A stretch of DNA of 64,000 bases from Malus domestica. Lineage: Eukaryota > Streptophyta > Magnoliopsida > Rosales > Rosaceae. The stretch spans positions 7,275,001 to 7,339,000 of the forward strand of contig NC_091673.1 of assembly GCF_042453785.1 (NCBI RefSeq). The letters are read 5' to 3'. This document shows positions 24,276 to 36,482 of this stretch, piece by piece (within the stretch, counting starts at the first letter, position 1; each line of letters opens with the position of its first letter). Under the pieces are notes generated by a model. That model made no database searches. It saw only the letters and a list, made by a program, of their open reading frames with translations, and was not told the DNA's origin. The translations under genes and the position numbers were made by a program.

Positions 24276-26062
24276 TTGGTTTTACCTGGGGACGAATTTC
24301 TGTAATTTTGATAGCTTGATTCAGAATTTTGAATGACTCTTTAAGAACGTACTGTTCGCTTGTGGAAACTTGTGTGTAGAATTTGGAGTGGCTTGTAGCA
24401 TGGTCACTCTTCTTTCCCTTTGTTTAATTGGTGTGAGGTAGGCCAAGTGATTGGTGAAGAATTGGAAGAAAATTGGCATCAACTTGTATCGCTTCATCTA
24501 TTTGTGGGAATCATAACGGATAAGTTTCCTTCACGATCATTCCATTTATTTCCTTCCGCTTGGAAGAATTTTGGAACTTGACCCTTGTTTTTCACTTACA
24601 TTCTATCCAATTCTAGCCACCGAACGTGGTCTTACAGTAATTCCGGAACAAGGTCGTTCGATAATCAAGTAACTTGGTACGAGGAAACTCTCGATGTAAT
24701 TTTTTATATTCTTTTTGAGGAGTGTTTGCGATAGGACGTTTTCGGCAAGATTTTTATCGAGGCTCATTGTTAGTTATACATATTCCTTCTTCATCAATCA
24801 ATATCGTACTTGAAAAAAAAAAATGAAAAAATGCTTTCTTATTTTCTAGCTCCTTGTCTATTTGTAGATCCACCTCAATGCCAGTTGATAGAAAGATGCC
24901 ATCGTGCTCAAGATTTGTCAGTCTTCCCAATGTGCATGTTGCTCTCAATGTCTGATGGTGAAATCATTTCATATGTGAAAACTTGGGACTTGAGATTTTG
25001 TCTTCATAGCAAATTTTGAACTCTTAGATAATAAAGATCCAATCTTTCCATGTGTGGCTTCTAAGATTTATATCTGCATCCAACATCATAATTAGCAAAA
25101 CTTATAAAATTTTGCTTAATTTAACGGTTAAATGTACGATTAAGAATGTAAAATAACATAATGTACACGATACATTGCCGTATAGTAGGCCCCTAAATTC
25201 AGAAATAAACTTTAGAAATAAAGTAGTGGGGAATGAGAAACCTGCAATGCCCCATTTATTTATTTATTTTTCATTTCTAAATGAAACTCTGCCGACCATA
25301 TGGTTTGCTATTCTGGAGGGCACAGTGATAACATGGGTCGATTAGGAATTGTGGTGGCAACATTTATGGCAAACTGGGGGCAGAAAATTTAATAGTAAGC
25401 ACTTGGGTTGGTTGTGGCTGTTGGATTGGATGGAGGCAACGTGAAACGCTTGGATGTTCTGCAAATTTGTCAAAACTCGTACATATCCTGTTGAAAATCA
25501 TCCACTTTTGGTCTGCAGAAGAAGAAGATGGTGGCCCCATAAATTCAGTCCAGTGACAGCATTTATTTACTCACAACTTTAGCTCAACTCATCCGTAACC
25601 ACTGCACCGACCCCATGTGAGTGCCACTCTAGCATTATAGCGTTACAACGATGTCTCGTGCTAATAAAACAAACGTGGGATATTTATGCCATGCAAATTC
25701 TTCTTCAAATTAGAACCTCAATGCATATCCGCCGAGTTTCAACGACTAGTTGTACATCTCTCTCATTACGTAAATAAAATATGGTTGTACACAGTCGGTA
25801 ACACTCAAAAACTCAGGAGAAAAGTACGAAATTTTGCTTTCATTTCATATTCAATTACATCAACACTTTGGCCTTGTTTCTTTCACGATCAAGACATCTG
25901 AGAAGAAGTTACACATAATTCTCAAAGGTGAAAAGCCAAGGTTGAAAATTACCATAAGGTTAAAAGCGAAACACTGGTACTGATATACAAGAAAAATCAA
26001 AACACTAGCTGCTGTAATTACAGTTGGTCTTATTTTTCCCATTTTATCCTTCCCCGTGATGG
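24276..26062. other. Intergenic between convergent CCT5 and pectate lyase
   Basis: Holds the 3' UTRs of both genes. Short open frames on both strands have no family resemblance. I see no RNA gene or clear transposon ends. Confidence 0.45.
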
Positions 26063-27884
26063 TCAGCAACGCGAGCCCTTCTTGCACCTGAGCGAACCAG
26101 CTCCGGCAGTGAGTGAACTCACGAGCGACGACGGTCTCGCACCCAAGCTCGATGCCTTGGCGTAACTAGAAGATGCTCCTGCACCGGATGCTGTGAAGAA
26201 CGCACCGTTTAGCAGCAAATCTCCCGAGGACCTCCAGTTCCATTTGCTCCACTCCTTCTGTGGCGCATCCTCATGCTTGGTGACCTGAAAAAAGTAACTC
26301 AAATTTTCACCTTACAAAATCTTGATTTCGAGAAGAATTATGCTGAACAAAATTTAATGTGTTGCAGTAATTAATTGAAATTATTCTTTGCTTTACTGGA
26401 ATTAATGTTCACTGCTCACCTCTTTGTTGAATCTATCATTTGGTGCTAGAAATCTGTTGCCTTGGCTGTTGATGGTTGGAGAAGCACTCCCGCCAATAGC
26501 ATACATTTCCCAATGGGTGTAGTCATTGTTCACCACATGAAAGTTCCCATGTCTACATCTGCATAATTCAAAAAAAAAAAAAAAAAAAAGCTTGTCAATT
26601 CACCTTTCCACTGACCCGTAATTATATATTGATTAGTTACCTTGGCATCCTCTGAACAAGGCCTTCTCCAAAGTGGTTGAATGCAATGGTGACCTGCATA
26701 TTCTTGTCCTGAGTGTAGGAATCACTGTGCCCCAAGAGCATGACCTTGTCATGATGCGTCATGTAATTGTTAGAAATGGTGATGGAAGTGGAACCGTGTA
26801 TGGCATCAATGAGCCCGTCACGGCAGTTCGAAAGAGAGTTATGATCCACCCAAACATGACTACCACCAAAAATAGAAACCCCGTCTCCGTCGGAAAGCGT
26901 CCGCCACCCAAAATGCTCCGGCGAGTCCCTCACATAGGCGTTCCCGCCTTGCTTGCAGTCGTGAATGTTTAATCCGTGGATGATAATGTTGGTCACGTAC
27001 TGTATGGTAATGCAGGGCCCACCGGCAATGTGGACGCTGGCTCCTCTGCCGTCGATGGTCTTGAAGGAGTTCATCATCAGTTCTTCTTTCAGCTTGATCG
27101 TCATGTCACGCTGGAATACGATCCAGAGCGGTTCGTTTTGGATCACGCCGTATCGGAGGGTTCCGGGTTTAGGGTTCACCGGATGGTCGCCTGAGTCCGT
27201 GACCACGTAGATTTTACCGTCCCTGCCGCCAATGGCGTGCTTTCCGAACCCGATTGCGCAGTCGGCTAGCCGCTGGCGGTTCTTCTCCCAGTTGGGGTCA
27301 CACCTCCAGCAGTCGTCAATGGGGTTTCCGGTGCCACATGAAAGATAACCCAAATTTCTCCTTGAGGCATTGATGCTCCTGTAAAAAGAGACAATACCCA
27401 AAATTAAGTACACATTGTTAGTAATTACCTACTTTTACTCGAGTACATAACCAGAAACTCTCTGTGCATGATGACGTTGATAATGTGTCGATATTTTCGA
27501 AAATGTAACAATAGCATGTCCGTACGTTTTATTAGTGACGATGATATTAACACAATATCAATAATCTGTTAGCAAGACTAAGTAAATAACTATGAGAAAA
27601 ATGATATTTGCACCCCTTTTTCTCTCATGCACTGCACGCTCTTTTACTCAAACTGTTGGGTTGAGTAAATCAAAAGAGAATCGAAGACAAAGCAAAAGTG
27701 CATAATGATAAAACAAGAGTGCAAAAATTATTTCCCAATCTTTAACTTTGCAAGTGTTTGAATATCGATCATACTCTTGTACTTGTTGCATCACCAGTTC
27801 AGGAACTTTGACCGGGGAGGAGGAAATGGTTGTTGGGATTAGGAGGAGAGAGAGGATCAGCAAAAGGGAGAGTGGCATTGCCAT
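26063..27884 (-). CDS. Pectate lyase (polysaccharide lyase family 1)
   Basis: Secreted enzyme that cleaves de-esterified pectin in the wall by calcium-dependent beta-elimination. Four exons on the minus strand: 27775-27884, 26641-27378, 26420-26558 and 26063-26284. Joining them keeps frame and gives 402 residues, normal for plant PL1. The first donor (GA|GTATGA) was chosen because it alone yields the expected [13 protein letters not shown]. The N-terminus is a signal peptide ([15 protein letters not shown]). Conserved parts in order: [40 protein letters not shown] (calcium region), [18 protein letters not shown], and [19 protein letters not shown] with the catalytic arginine region. From memory this is the AT1G67750 type, whose Arabidopsis neighbour is PSBY, also in this window. 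No defects are visible. Confidence 0.95.
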
Positions 27885-27974
27885 AATTTCTTTCTACTTC
27901 TCTGCTTGAAACAAAAGCAGGGAGAGAGCAGAGTAGGCAGAGAATACTTGTGAGGAAGTTGAAGGAAAGTGAGA

Positions 27975-27984
27975 TTATATATAG
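27975..27984 (-). promoter_or_regulatory. TATA box of the pectate lyase gene
   Basis: Minus strand reads CTATATATAA about 90 bases upstream of the start codon at 27884, a good plant TATA box at a sensible distance. Confidence 0.65.
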
Positions 27985-29334
27985 GGGACGAAAGGGTTTA
28001 AGAACCTCAATATTATACAATGTGATCGTATGTGGGGCCATCCATCCATCATTTCTGATTCAAAGGGTCCCATTACACTAGTTTTGCCGTTAAGTAATGA
28101 GTGACGTTAGAGATTGTCTTTTTAGACCATACTTTGTGAACTATAATGTGACGTTTGATAGTTGAATTTCTTCTATAATTTGCTGATTTGCATACTAATC
28201 CATAATGCTTTTGTTTTTGGGTGACGATATATTCTACGATTTTATGAGTCGAACTTGATGCCTACTGACTTTATAAGTGTATCCAAAACCAACAAGTTAA
28301 AAAAAAACCAAGCCTAAATCAAAATGTTTAATCAAAGAGTTTATGACCAACCTTTGAACCAAAAGAAACATGCAATTCTTGAAAAGAAGGGTGTAATATT
28401 AGCCAAAACCCTAGGGCGAGAGAAAACAAGAGATACATTATTTATCTACCGAACTGTACACCGACACTTTTCTCGATGAAAGTTGTGTCGGCATGGCATG
28501 ATGCGGTAAATTTGTAGACAAACTTCCCTTCTTTCTCCATATCATTTCACAAAAATAGCAAGCTTCTATAATTCTATTGCATCTTGTTATTGCCATTCCA
28601 TCGATGACATATTGTAGTTTCTTATTTTAGTGCCTTGCCGCTAAGTTTTTGTCTCTAACTCTCTCTTAAATCAAATCACGCATTACCATCGTCCTGTTGA
28701 AAATAATGTTTGAAGAATGTAGATCGAACACAAAACTTTAGATACGTAGATACAAACTCGTAGTGAAGTGTGAAATGGTAAAAATTAACGTCGGTCCTCA
28801 GGTCCCTTTAGGCATCTGAACAATTTTGACATGTTATATTTGGAGTGCAAAGAGTACGTAGAATGGTGTGGTGAGCACATAAGAGAATCTAATGATGTGT
28901 GGCTTGTGTAAAGTTTGAATCTAGCTCTTCTCTTTCTGATAGTGTGAAAAGTTAATTAGATCAAGGATCATGTATAAATACCCGATTGACTTTTGTGCCT
29001 TGTTGCATGTGGCAATTTGGCGACGATCTCACCCTTCTTTTTTTAATTTATTATTTTTTTGCTAAAAGTTTCCTCTCCCTAATTATAGCATGTGTTTAGG
29101 GTTGCATTAAAAAACATGTGTTTAGGGTTTGATAGAAATGGTAGTAAGAGTGCTAATGAAGGTTGATTGAGTTGATAATGCTTATTTTTCTTCGTTAGTT
29201 CAAGGCTTAAATTCGAGTTTCATTGTCGGCAATCTCTCTTAGTGATGCTCTGTAAAAACCAAAAAAAGAGGTCAAGACCCCCCTGTAAGTCATAAAAAAA
29301 AGCTTGTGGTATACTCTGGCACTAAGATGGGTAG
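27985..29334. other. Intergenic, upstream of the pectate lyase gene
   Basis: AT-rich DNA with no recognisable gene. The stretch just before the Cassandra insertion (about 29190-29330) and the DNA just after it (from 31253) read like the two halves of another repeat, but I cannot name the family. Confidence 0.4.
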
Positions 29335-29404
29335 TGTAACATCCCACATCGACCAACGAAGAGGGGGTGATGTGCCTTATATGTATATGACCACGTCCAT
29401 ATAG

Positions 29405-29522
29405 CACAAGGCCTTTTCGAGACTCACTGGCTTCAGATTCCATCATAACTCCGAAGTTAAGCGAGTTCGGACAAAAGCATTCCTAGGATGGGTGACCTAT
29501 TGGGAAGTTCTTGTGTGAGTTC
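29405..29522 (+). other. 5S rRNA-derived segment in the first Cassandra LTR
   Basis: Resembles the 5S rRNA body: GAAGTTAAGCGAG near the A box and AGGATGGGTGACCT near the C box of the internal promoter, with the surrounding 5S-like context. It belongs to the LTR and is not a ribosomal RNA gene. A second such segment lies at about 31055-31172 in the last LTR. Confidence 0.85.
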
Positions 29523-29665
29523 ACAAAAAAAAAAAAAACCTTGATGGCATGGCCTAAAGCGGACAATATCGTGCTACGGCAGAGCCGGTCTGGGATGTGA
29601 CAATTTGGTATTAGAGTCACTCTGCCATTCGGTGCTAGTGTGCCGACGAGGAAGTCAGGCCCTTA

Positions 29666-30760
29666 GAGCAACTCCACCCATGGAGCCCTCCCCCTGGCAA
29701 TCCACTATTGAATCCACCATTTTGAACAGTAACTGCCATTAATGAACAGTAATTGTCATTTGCATCTCCACCCTTGGAGCCCTCTCCCCTGGCAATAGGC
29801 AATAAAATATTAGTTTTTTTTGTTTGTTTAAATAATACAAAATAAAATTATTTGTAATTTCGGATAAGATTTTTTAAATCGTTCTCGTTGCGCCACGTGT
29901 CATTTTATAAAAAAACAATTATTTAGTGATGGATTTCAATAAGATTTTTATCCAATGTCATTGTGCCACGTGTCGTTATCTTTTGAGAAAGATAATCATT
30001 TTGTGGAAAAAAATTGGATTGAAACTTTGAGAGAAAGATAGGAATTTGATTGAAAGTAGTTGAGAAAATATGAAATTGTGGTGTAAGGTAGATGGAGAAG
30101 AAGTGGTATTTATAGAAAAGTAAAAACAATTTTTTACAAATTTTTTTCAGATTTTTTGACAATTTTTTCGGATTTTTTACAATTTTTTAAATTTTTTTAT
30201 TCAAATAATTAATCTCTGCAGTTGGATTTTAAAAATTTTGAATTCTAACACTCCAGATTGTGCCACGTGTCATAACGGTAACTTTTCTTAATTTTAAAAC
30301 TATTTTCTCTTTATTTATTTATTTATAAAGCAGATTAATATCAATCGTTGATCTTAGATCGAATGGTTGATATAAAATCAGTTTTTTTTATTACCGTTGC
30401 AAATCGGACGGCTCGTATTAAAGAGCCGTTGGGATCGAACAGACTGTGGGAAGCCACGTGGCTTCCCAACGGTAACTGGCGCGCGGGCCACTTGCCTGAA
30501 ATCCTGTCAGGCAACGCGCCCCCACTCGCGAGTGAGGGGCACGCGCCTGACACAAAAAAACAAAAAAAAGAAAAGAAAAAAAGCCTGGACCCAGGCCTGA
30601 CATCACGGGCCTCGGGCCACAAGCCTGTCAATTGCCCACCCCTCTCTCACTCGGGCTCACACCCTCACTCGGGCTCTCCATGGCTGGAGAAGAACCAACC
30701 GGCCCTCAGGCCCTTTCCTGCAGCTCGTCCCCCCAGCAAAGAGCATGGCTGGAGTTGCTC
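29666..30760. mobile_element. PIF/Harbinger-like element nested in Cassandra
   Basis: A 1095-bp insertion with inverted ends: left GAGCAACTCCACCCATG and right, read backwards, GAGCAACTCCAGCCATG (one mismatch in 17). TTA stands at both borders (29663-29665 and 30761-30763). The second Cassandra internal region, 30911-30984, shows the undisturbed site with a single TTA, which fixes both limits. There is no transposase frame, so it is non-autonomous. The left half repeats its own terminal block (near 29750) and has three CCACGTGTC motifs; the right part, 30411-30740, is GC-rich. Confidence 0.92.
30447..30468. repeat. Perfect 22-bp palindrome centred on CCACGTGG
   Basis: TGGGAAGCCAC followed directly by its reverse complement, so each strand can fold on itself and the centre is a G-box core (CACGTG). 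It lies in the GC-rich part of the nested Harbinger-like element. Confidence 0.9.
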
Positions 30761-31252
30761 TTAAGGTGGTGAATTGTAACATCCCACATCGACCAACGAA
30801 GAGGGGGTGATGTGCCTTATATGTACATGCCCATCTCCATATAGCACCGTGATGACATGGCCCAAAGCGGACAATATCGTGCTACGGCGGAGCCGGTCTG
30901 GGATGTGACAATTTGGTATCAGAGTCACTCTGCCATTCGGTGCTAGTGTGCCGACAAGGAAGTCAGGCCCTTAAGGTGGTGAATTGTAACATCCCAAATC
31001 GACCAACGAAGAGGGGTGATGTGCCTTATATGTACATGACCACCTCCATATAGCACAAGGCCTTTTGGGGACTTATTGGCTTCGGATTCCATCGGAACTT
31101 TGAAGTTAAGCGAGTTCAAGCGAGAGCATTCCTAGGATGGGTGATCCACTGGGAAATTCTCATGTGAGTTCCCAGAAACCAAATATTGAGGGTGTGGCCC
31201 AAAACGAACAATATCATGCTACAACGGAGCCAGTCTGGGATGTGACAGGTAG

Positions 31253-33869
31253 CCTCCCCTCTCTCTAAACTTTATTCAACCAAAAAAATGGTATTAAGAG
31301 TCAAGATTTGGACTAAATCACATCGACATAACATATCACTTATAATTAGACTTCAAATTCTCTATTTATACAACTCCAATCAAAGATCTTTCACTTACAA
31401 TAAGTGAAAAACGAAAATGAATTCAAATATTGATGGTCTTATTATTGTATGTTGAATTTGTAGACAGATGATGTTATCCACATATTCCTTTTTATTTCTT
31501 ACATATCTTTTATTAATTTTTATTTTTTGATCTTTTCTAATTCATTTAATTCAACAATTGGAAATTGAGAAGATTTGTGGAAGATAACAAAGGGACTTTT
31601 TCTCTTTGCACCCACTGAAATTAAGATAAGCCAAAAAACTCTTGATAACAAAATCTCTTGAGAATTGAGTCGGGCCTATTTAGCTTTAGACCACATGGGT
31701 GGTCCGTACTATCCTCCACGTGATGACGTGGCGTATTTCTGTAGGGTAGCCACGTTCTCCCATGTGAGCTTTGTTCCCTTAAACTTTCCGGAGGTGAGTC
31801 CCACGGTGTTTGGGGTCAAATCTGAAGCCTCTGATATTCAATTCTCAGAATCTGGGGCCGTTAATGCTGGTAGTTGATCCGGTACCGAACTGCACCCGCC
31901 AATGTGGAGTTTTCTTTCCATTTTGATATTGGCCTGAAGTTGCATTGCATGGGTTCAAAACTTGAAACAAGCAACTACACTAAAATGAAAATTCACGGCT
32001 AGTTGGCTACATATATACAACTCGAGTTAAAACGATCAAATTTGAAAGTTGGAAGCGTTGAAGAATGTATCCCACATTAGTAAGTTGATAGAATAAATTA
32101 AAGTTTATATTGAATGATTATACTCTTTATCGCACATAAACTTTTTCTCATAAATTAAATTCAGCATTTGTTGGGATGTTGGCAAGCGGCTTCAAGAAGA
32201 CTTTGTAAATATGATTACAAATGATATGTTGGCTCGACTTTGAAATTTTGACACGAAGAACCAAATTATATACCAAATTGTAATACCAACGTTAATACGA
32301 AATACGTTATTACTTTTCTAAGCAAATGCTAGCTAGGGACTGAAACTATTTTTTCAACTTCACCTTTGTCCGTCTCATATGAGGTGGTGGGATCCATAGA
32401 AGTAGTATGATATTATTCTTTTTTTCCCTTCTTCAAAAGAGAGCACTATAATTACTCTAGATCTCATGAAAGAGGAAAGAAAACAAATATGATTGATCCT
32501 CATGTGCGTCACTATTGGAGAATATTTTATCATTCGAAGTCATATACTCAAGAACGGTAAAAAAAATTTCGATCAATCGTTTTCTTCACCTAATTCTTGA
32601 GATCCAAAATATTATAAATCTAGAGGACCCTCCTAAAAATGGCCCTGATTAAGTTTTCTGTTGCCGTTCCCACTATCACGTGTTAAAGTTGAGAAAACAA
32701 ATGAAGTTTCATGCTTGCAGGATGATGAGTTCTTACCATGCAACGAAGCACAATACTTGCTGGTCTTCTCGGTACGGACTGAAGATGGGGAAGAAGATGG
32801 AGTACTCGTTGAAATAATGAAGGATTTGGAGATCATTCTCCTCAACTAGATTCCCCCAGTGTTTGATCAAATCTGAACCCTACGCATAATTAGTTGCATT
32901 GATTGTTGTTGTATGAGTTTATATTTTGATCGGAAAAGGGCAATCACTCATTCTTAAAATAAAATATTTGTACAATAGTCTGTAGATAAATTAAATTATT
33001 GAAAATTAAAATGGTGATGATACCCACTAATTTAGGTAATGAGCAAAAATCCATTCAAAATTTAAAAAGGGTGGTGGCCAAATATAAAATGTACTCACAA
33101 TAAAAGGCAAATCCCATTTTTTGCCATTTGCATGAGTCGATCTCCATCCAGAAATACTTATTGCTGTGTGTGGGTGAAGAGTGATGAGTGTGGTGACTAC
33201 TACTGTTAGGCCACATGCTCATCCACTCAACACGTGTCAGGGAGTTGGTATTGCTGGCAAATCACTACAAATGACATAATTAAGTATCTTGATTCTTGCT
33301 CACCAATCATTTGGCCCGGAAAACAGAGTGGATATCTTGCTTACCTAAATGTGCGTGTTAAATTTACAGCCATCTCAGAAAATATTTCACCCTTAATTGC
33401 CTCGACGGAAAACCCTAATTGGGGATTATAGCTTCGAAGGAAAAGCTCATTTGATAAAGCAACTCTCAAATTTTTTGTGAGTACTTGGTTGCAATGTGTT
33501 ATAATCAACAGACAATAATGTTGATATGCCTCATATTTTTAAGATATTAACAAGAATCAAACATGTTATAATTTGAATAAATTTATGACACCACGTAAGA
33601 ATAGTCTGAAAAATTGCTCTACAGGGACTAAACTTATTTGGCGGGTTGATAGGGTTAACTCCCTTTGAAGTTCACAAACTGTAGCCCCTTTATTTATGTA
33701 GGGTTCGTCTTCACAAATTGCAGCCCCTTTATTTATGTAGGGTTCCTCTTTGACAACAGTCTCTTTCAAAACTTTCTGATATACTTATCTTATTGAGATT
33801 ATGCTCCATCTTTCAGAACTTGTCGCATCTGCAATACATTCACATAGGCCTCATCGTCTGCAGAATATG

Positions 33870-33900
<31 letters not shown>

Positions 33901-34847
33901 ATGTATGTATGTATGTATATACACACACACTCATATTAGTGCATTAACAAATTGTCACAATTTAATTTAGTACTATTTTACCATATTTAATAAAACTGAG
34001 ATCTTCATCACCGACAGTCTAGCTAGCTAGAAAACAAGATCGATCCTCCTACGTATGTACGTACGTTCGTATGTACTTGTCTCACAAGACTCACATACCT
34101 ATAAATAATGTATGCAAAGTACTACAACCGGGTCTACACATGAACAAGCATGTGAATTGCTCAAGGCTACAGGGAAAGAACATGTGTGGGGAAGGAAATT
34201 AAAGCTTTGCTTCTTTGTCTTCCAATATTTCAACCAAATAATTGAACAGCAGAGGAGGAGCTCGATCGAAAATTATCTGTGTCCAATCGAGTCTCCACTG
34301 TACGTAAGAGATTCGATTAGCGATGTGTACGGTACTTCGGATTCTTATAAACAAACATTATTAGTTAATAAAAATGCTTAATTAATGTGTTTCCTCAACA
34401 TTGCAGGGTCGTCCAATTATGGATTATAATATATAATTATTAATAATTAATCACTCTCGTATTTTTCTATGTTTTGCAGGGTTGTCCAGTAGCTAGCATT
34501 TGTATCTTCTGGAGTCTGACTTTTATTTCATTGTTAAAAGTTAAAACGAACGCCGCCCGTGAATCCTGACCCATGCACGGCCTGGCCATGGTTACGTAAC
34601 TGGTGGGGTTTGAAACTCCATACGACTGATATTTGTATAATTCAACATATAACTACGTATAATATGTGCCACTTAATACTACGGATAAGTGAGACAAATC
34701 TTATATTCGATTTTTTAGTGTAAATATTATCGTTCAAAAAAAAAAAAAAACTACATAATACGTAGTATTGTTTTGTCGATTTTTCTTTATTTATAAATGA
34801 GAAATTTTATATGACAATATATTTCGTGAATGATGATTTTGATACTA
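31253..34847. other. Intergenic, no gene recognised
   Basis: AT-rich DNA. Open frames of 60-70 codons near 31665, 32661 and 33234 match no family I know. A microsatellite lies at 33868-33931. Confidence 0.4.
33868..33931 (+). repeat. TA / GTAT / CA compound microsatellite
   Basis: About eleven TA units, then GTAT and GT repeats, then ACACACACAC. Likely length-variable between individuals. Confidence 0.95.
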
Positions 34848-34857
34848 ATTTATTTTA

Positions 34858-35001
34858 GGAAAACTAACGAAAAGTCATAAAAAACTTTAGTTTTAATGAA
34901 AAATGACAAACAAAGGTGTAGTAAATAGTACCAGAGAAAAGTAAAAAATGTGATTTTTCATTAAAAGTGAACAATAACGGGAGTGTTTCTTTAAAACTTC
35001 C
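34858..35001 (+). mobile_element. Mutator-like MITE, 144 bp
   Basis: Same family as the element in ARP3 intron 6: it begins GGAAAACTAACGAAAAGTC and ends TTTAAAACTTCC. The ten bases ATTTATTTTA occur at both borders (34848-34857 and 35002-35011). Confidence 0.9.
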
Positions 35002-35011
35002 ATTTATTTTA

Positions 35012-36331
35012 CCACCCGCTATGTACATATATCTTTGTATAATATAAAAAGATAGATTAATATAAATATGATATAATATTGGGTCTTCGTTTAAGTGCTT
35101 AAGGTGCATGATTTATTAGTAGCTGTAGGCAAACACCGTTAAGACCAGGGCTTCTCTGAGTTTGAGGGTCAAAACTCCATGATTAGTGTTGTTTCATTCT
35201 GCAAATAACACAACCAAGTCTCCTGCACATCACATGCCAACATATTCTTTCACACACGCCATGGACAGAATGGATAAGGATTCGCAAACTTGGTGCGAAG
35301 TTCATCATGGCAACAAATAAATAAAAAGAACAGCTTGTTACAACAAATTAAACAAAAGACAGGGTGCTTGAAGGCAGCGGCGGATCCAGAGTTTGAACAT
35401 TAGGGGTTCCAATGGTAAATACAAGTAGGAACAGAGCGCGTAGCACAAAAAAAAAATTAACTTATTCACTGAGGCATTTCATCGAATGCTTGTTGGGCTT
35501 GTTGTCCTGTGACCACCTTGGTCCCTACTTCCATCCACCCCTGCCTGAAGAAGTTGCTTGCTTACTATTTGGTGTATTTTTTCTCACCAATCACCACCCT
35601 AAATTAACGGTGAGTATCATGACAACATTGATTGTCACTAAATAAGTACGGTTAATATATTTACAATGACAAATTTTTTAATTTAAACTCATTTCATCAC
35701 TACTTAAAGTGGTTAGTAAAACTATTTCCCTTACTATTTGGAAATTTCAATAGATAATAAAATGATATCTTATTGAAGCATATGCCCCTTCTTTGAAGTT
35801 CAAATGATATCTTATTGAAGCTTATGCCTTTCTTTGGGTCCTAGCAAACCCTAAACAAGTAATATCTTTTGGAAGCATTCATTTCTTGTGGTACAAGGAG
35901 ACCTTGTCGTGCATAGAAGTCGTATACGATTGGTACGACCACCTACATGACATATACAATTCGTGATCTATAACACATGCGTTTAAGAGAATTGTAATTC
36001 ATCCTATTACAATAATATATACATAACGTTTATACAAGTCATGATTTCCAACTGAGAACTCTTAAGGGGACTCTCTCATTCATCTCTTTTTTTTTTTTGC
36101 ACAATGTTTTGTAACATTGAAACGGGACTTAACGTTAAACTGAAGAGAGTGCCCTCTTTCAAGATAGTATCCTTAACATATGTTAATAGAATTTAATAAT
36201 CAAATAATGATTGGATAAGTTGTGGAACTAATGATGTGAACATATTCCCCTTGATATTTGTTTTATTGTATATTTTTTCCCACCCAACTAGAATTCATAG
36301 TTGCATTATTGTTACCATAACCATTCCATAC
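35012..36331. other. Intergenic, no gene recognised
   Basis: A 77-codon frame at 35412-35645 lacks family resemblance. A short local duplication (AATGATATCTTATTGAAGC near 35760 and 35806) is visible. Nothing else stands out. Confidence 0.35.
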
Positions 36332-36341
36332 TTTTTTTTAT

Positions 36342-36482
36342 GGGAGTTTTAACAAAACACTCCCAGTACTGTTCACTTTTAACGAAAAACCACATTTATA
36401 CTTTTCGCTGGTACTATTCACTATACCTTTAAAAATGGTTTTTCATTAAAAATGAAGTTTTTTTGAACTTTTCGTTAGGTTT
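36342..36482 (-). mobile_element. Mutator-like MITE, 141 bp, reversed
   Basis: Reverse-oriented copy of the same family: it starts GGGAGTTTTAACAAAACACT and ends CTTTTCGTTAGG plus T-rich DNA. Eight T's followed by AT stand at both borders (36332-36341 and 36483-36492), but the T-run makes exact limits uncertain by a few bases. Confidence 0.8.

Larger units (their letters stand above)
29335..31247 (+). mobile_element. Cassandra TRIM element, two-unit array with three LTRs
   Basis: A fossil of the Cassandra family, non-coding LTR elements whose LTRs contain 5S rRNA sequence. Three LTR copies, each starting TGTAACATCCC and ending GGGATGTGACA, lie at 29335-29602, 30775-30910 and 30985-31247; the middle one is shorter. 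Between them are two internal regions starting with a TTTGGTAT(C/T)AGAGTC primer-binding site and ending in AAGGTGGTGAAT. The pentamer GGTAG flanks the whole array (29330-29334 and 31248-31252), so it went in once and the second unit arose by recombination between LTRs or at insertion. The first internal region is interrupted by another transposon. LTR differences suggest moderate age. It never encoded protein. Confidence 0.93.

Noticed and set aside
29405-29522. 5S rRNA gene
   Set aside because: Sequence is diverged from 5S and lies within a Cassandra LTR with defined ends and target duplication.
30341-30764. Open frames of 138 and 96 codons in the GC-rich part of the nested transposon
   Set aside because: They use transposon DNA including its terminal repeat and show no known domain; not evidence of a captured gene.
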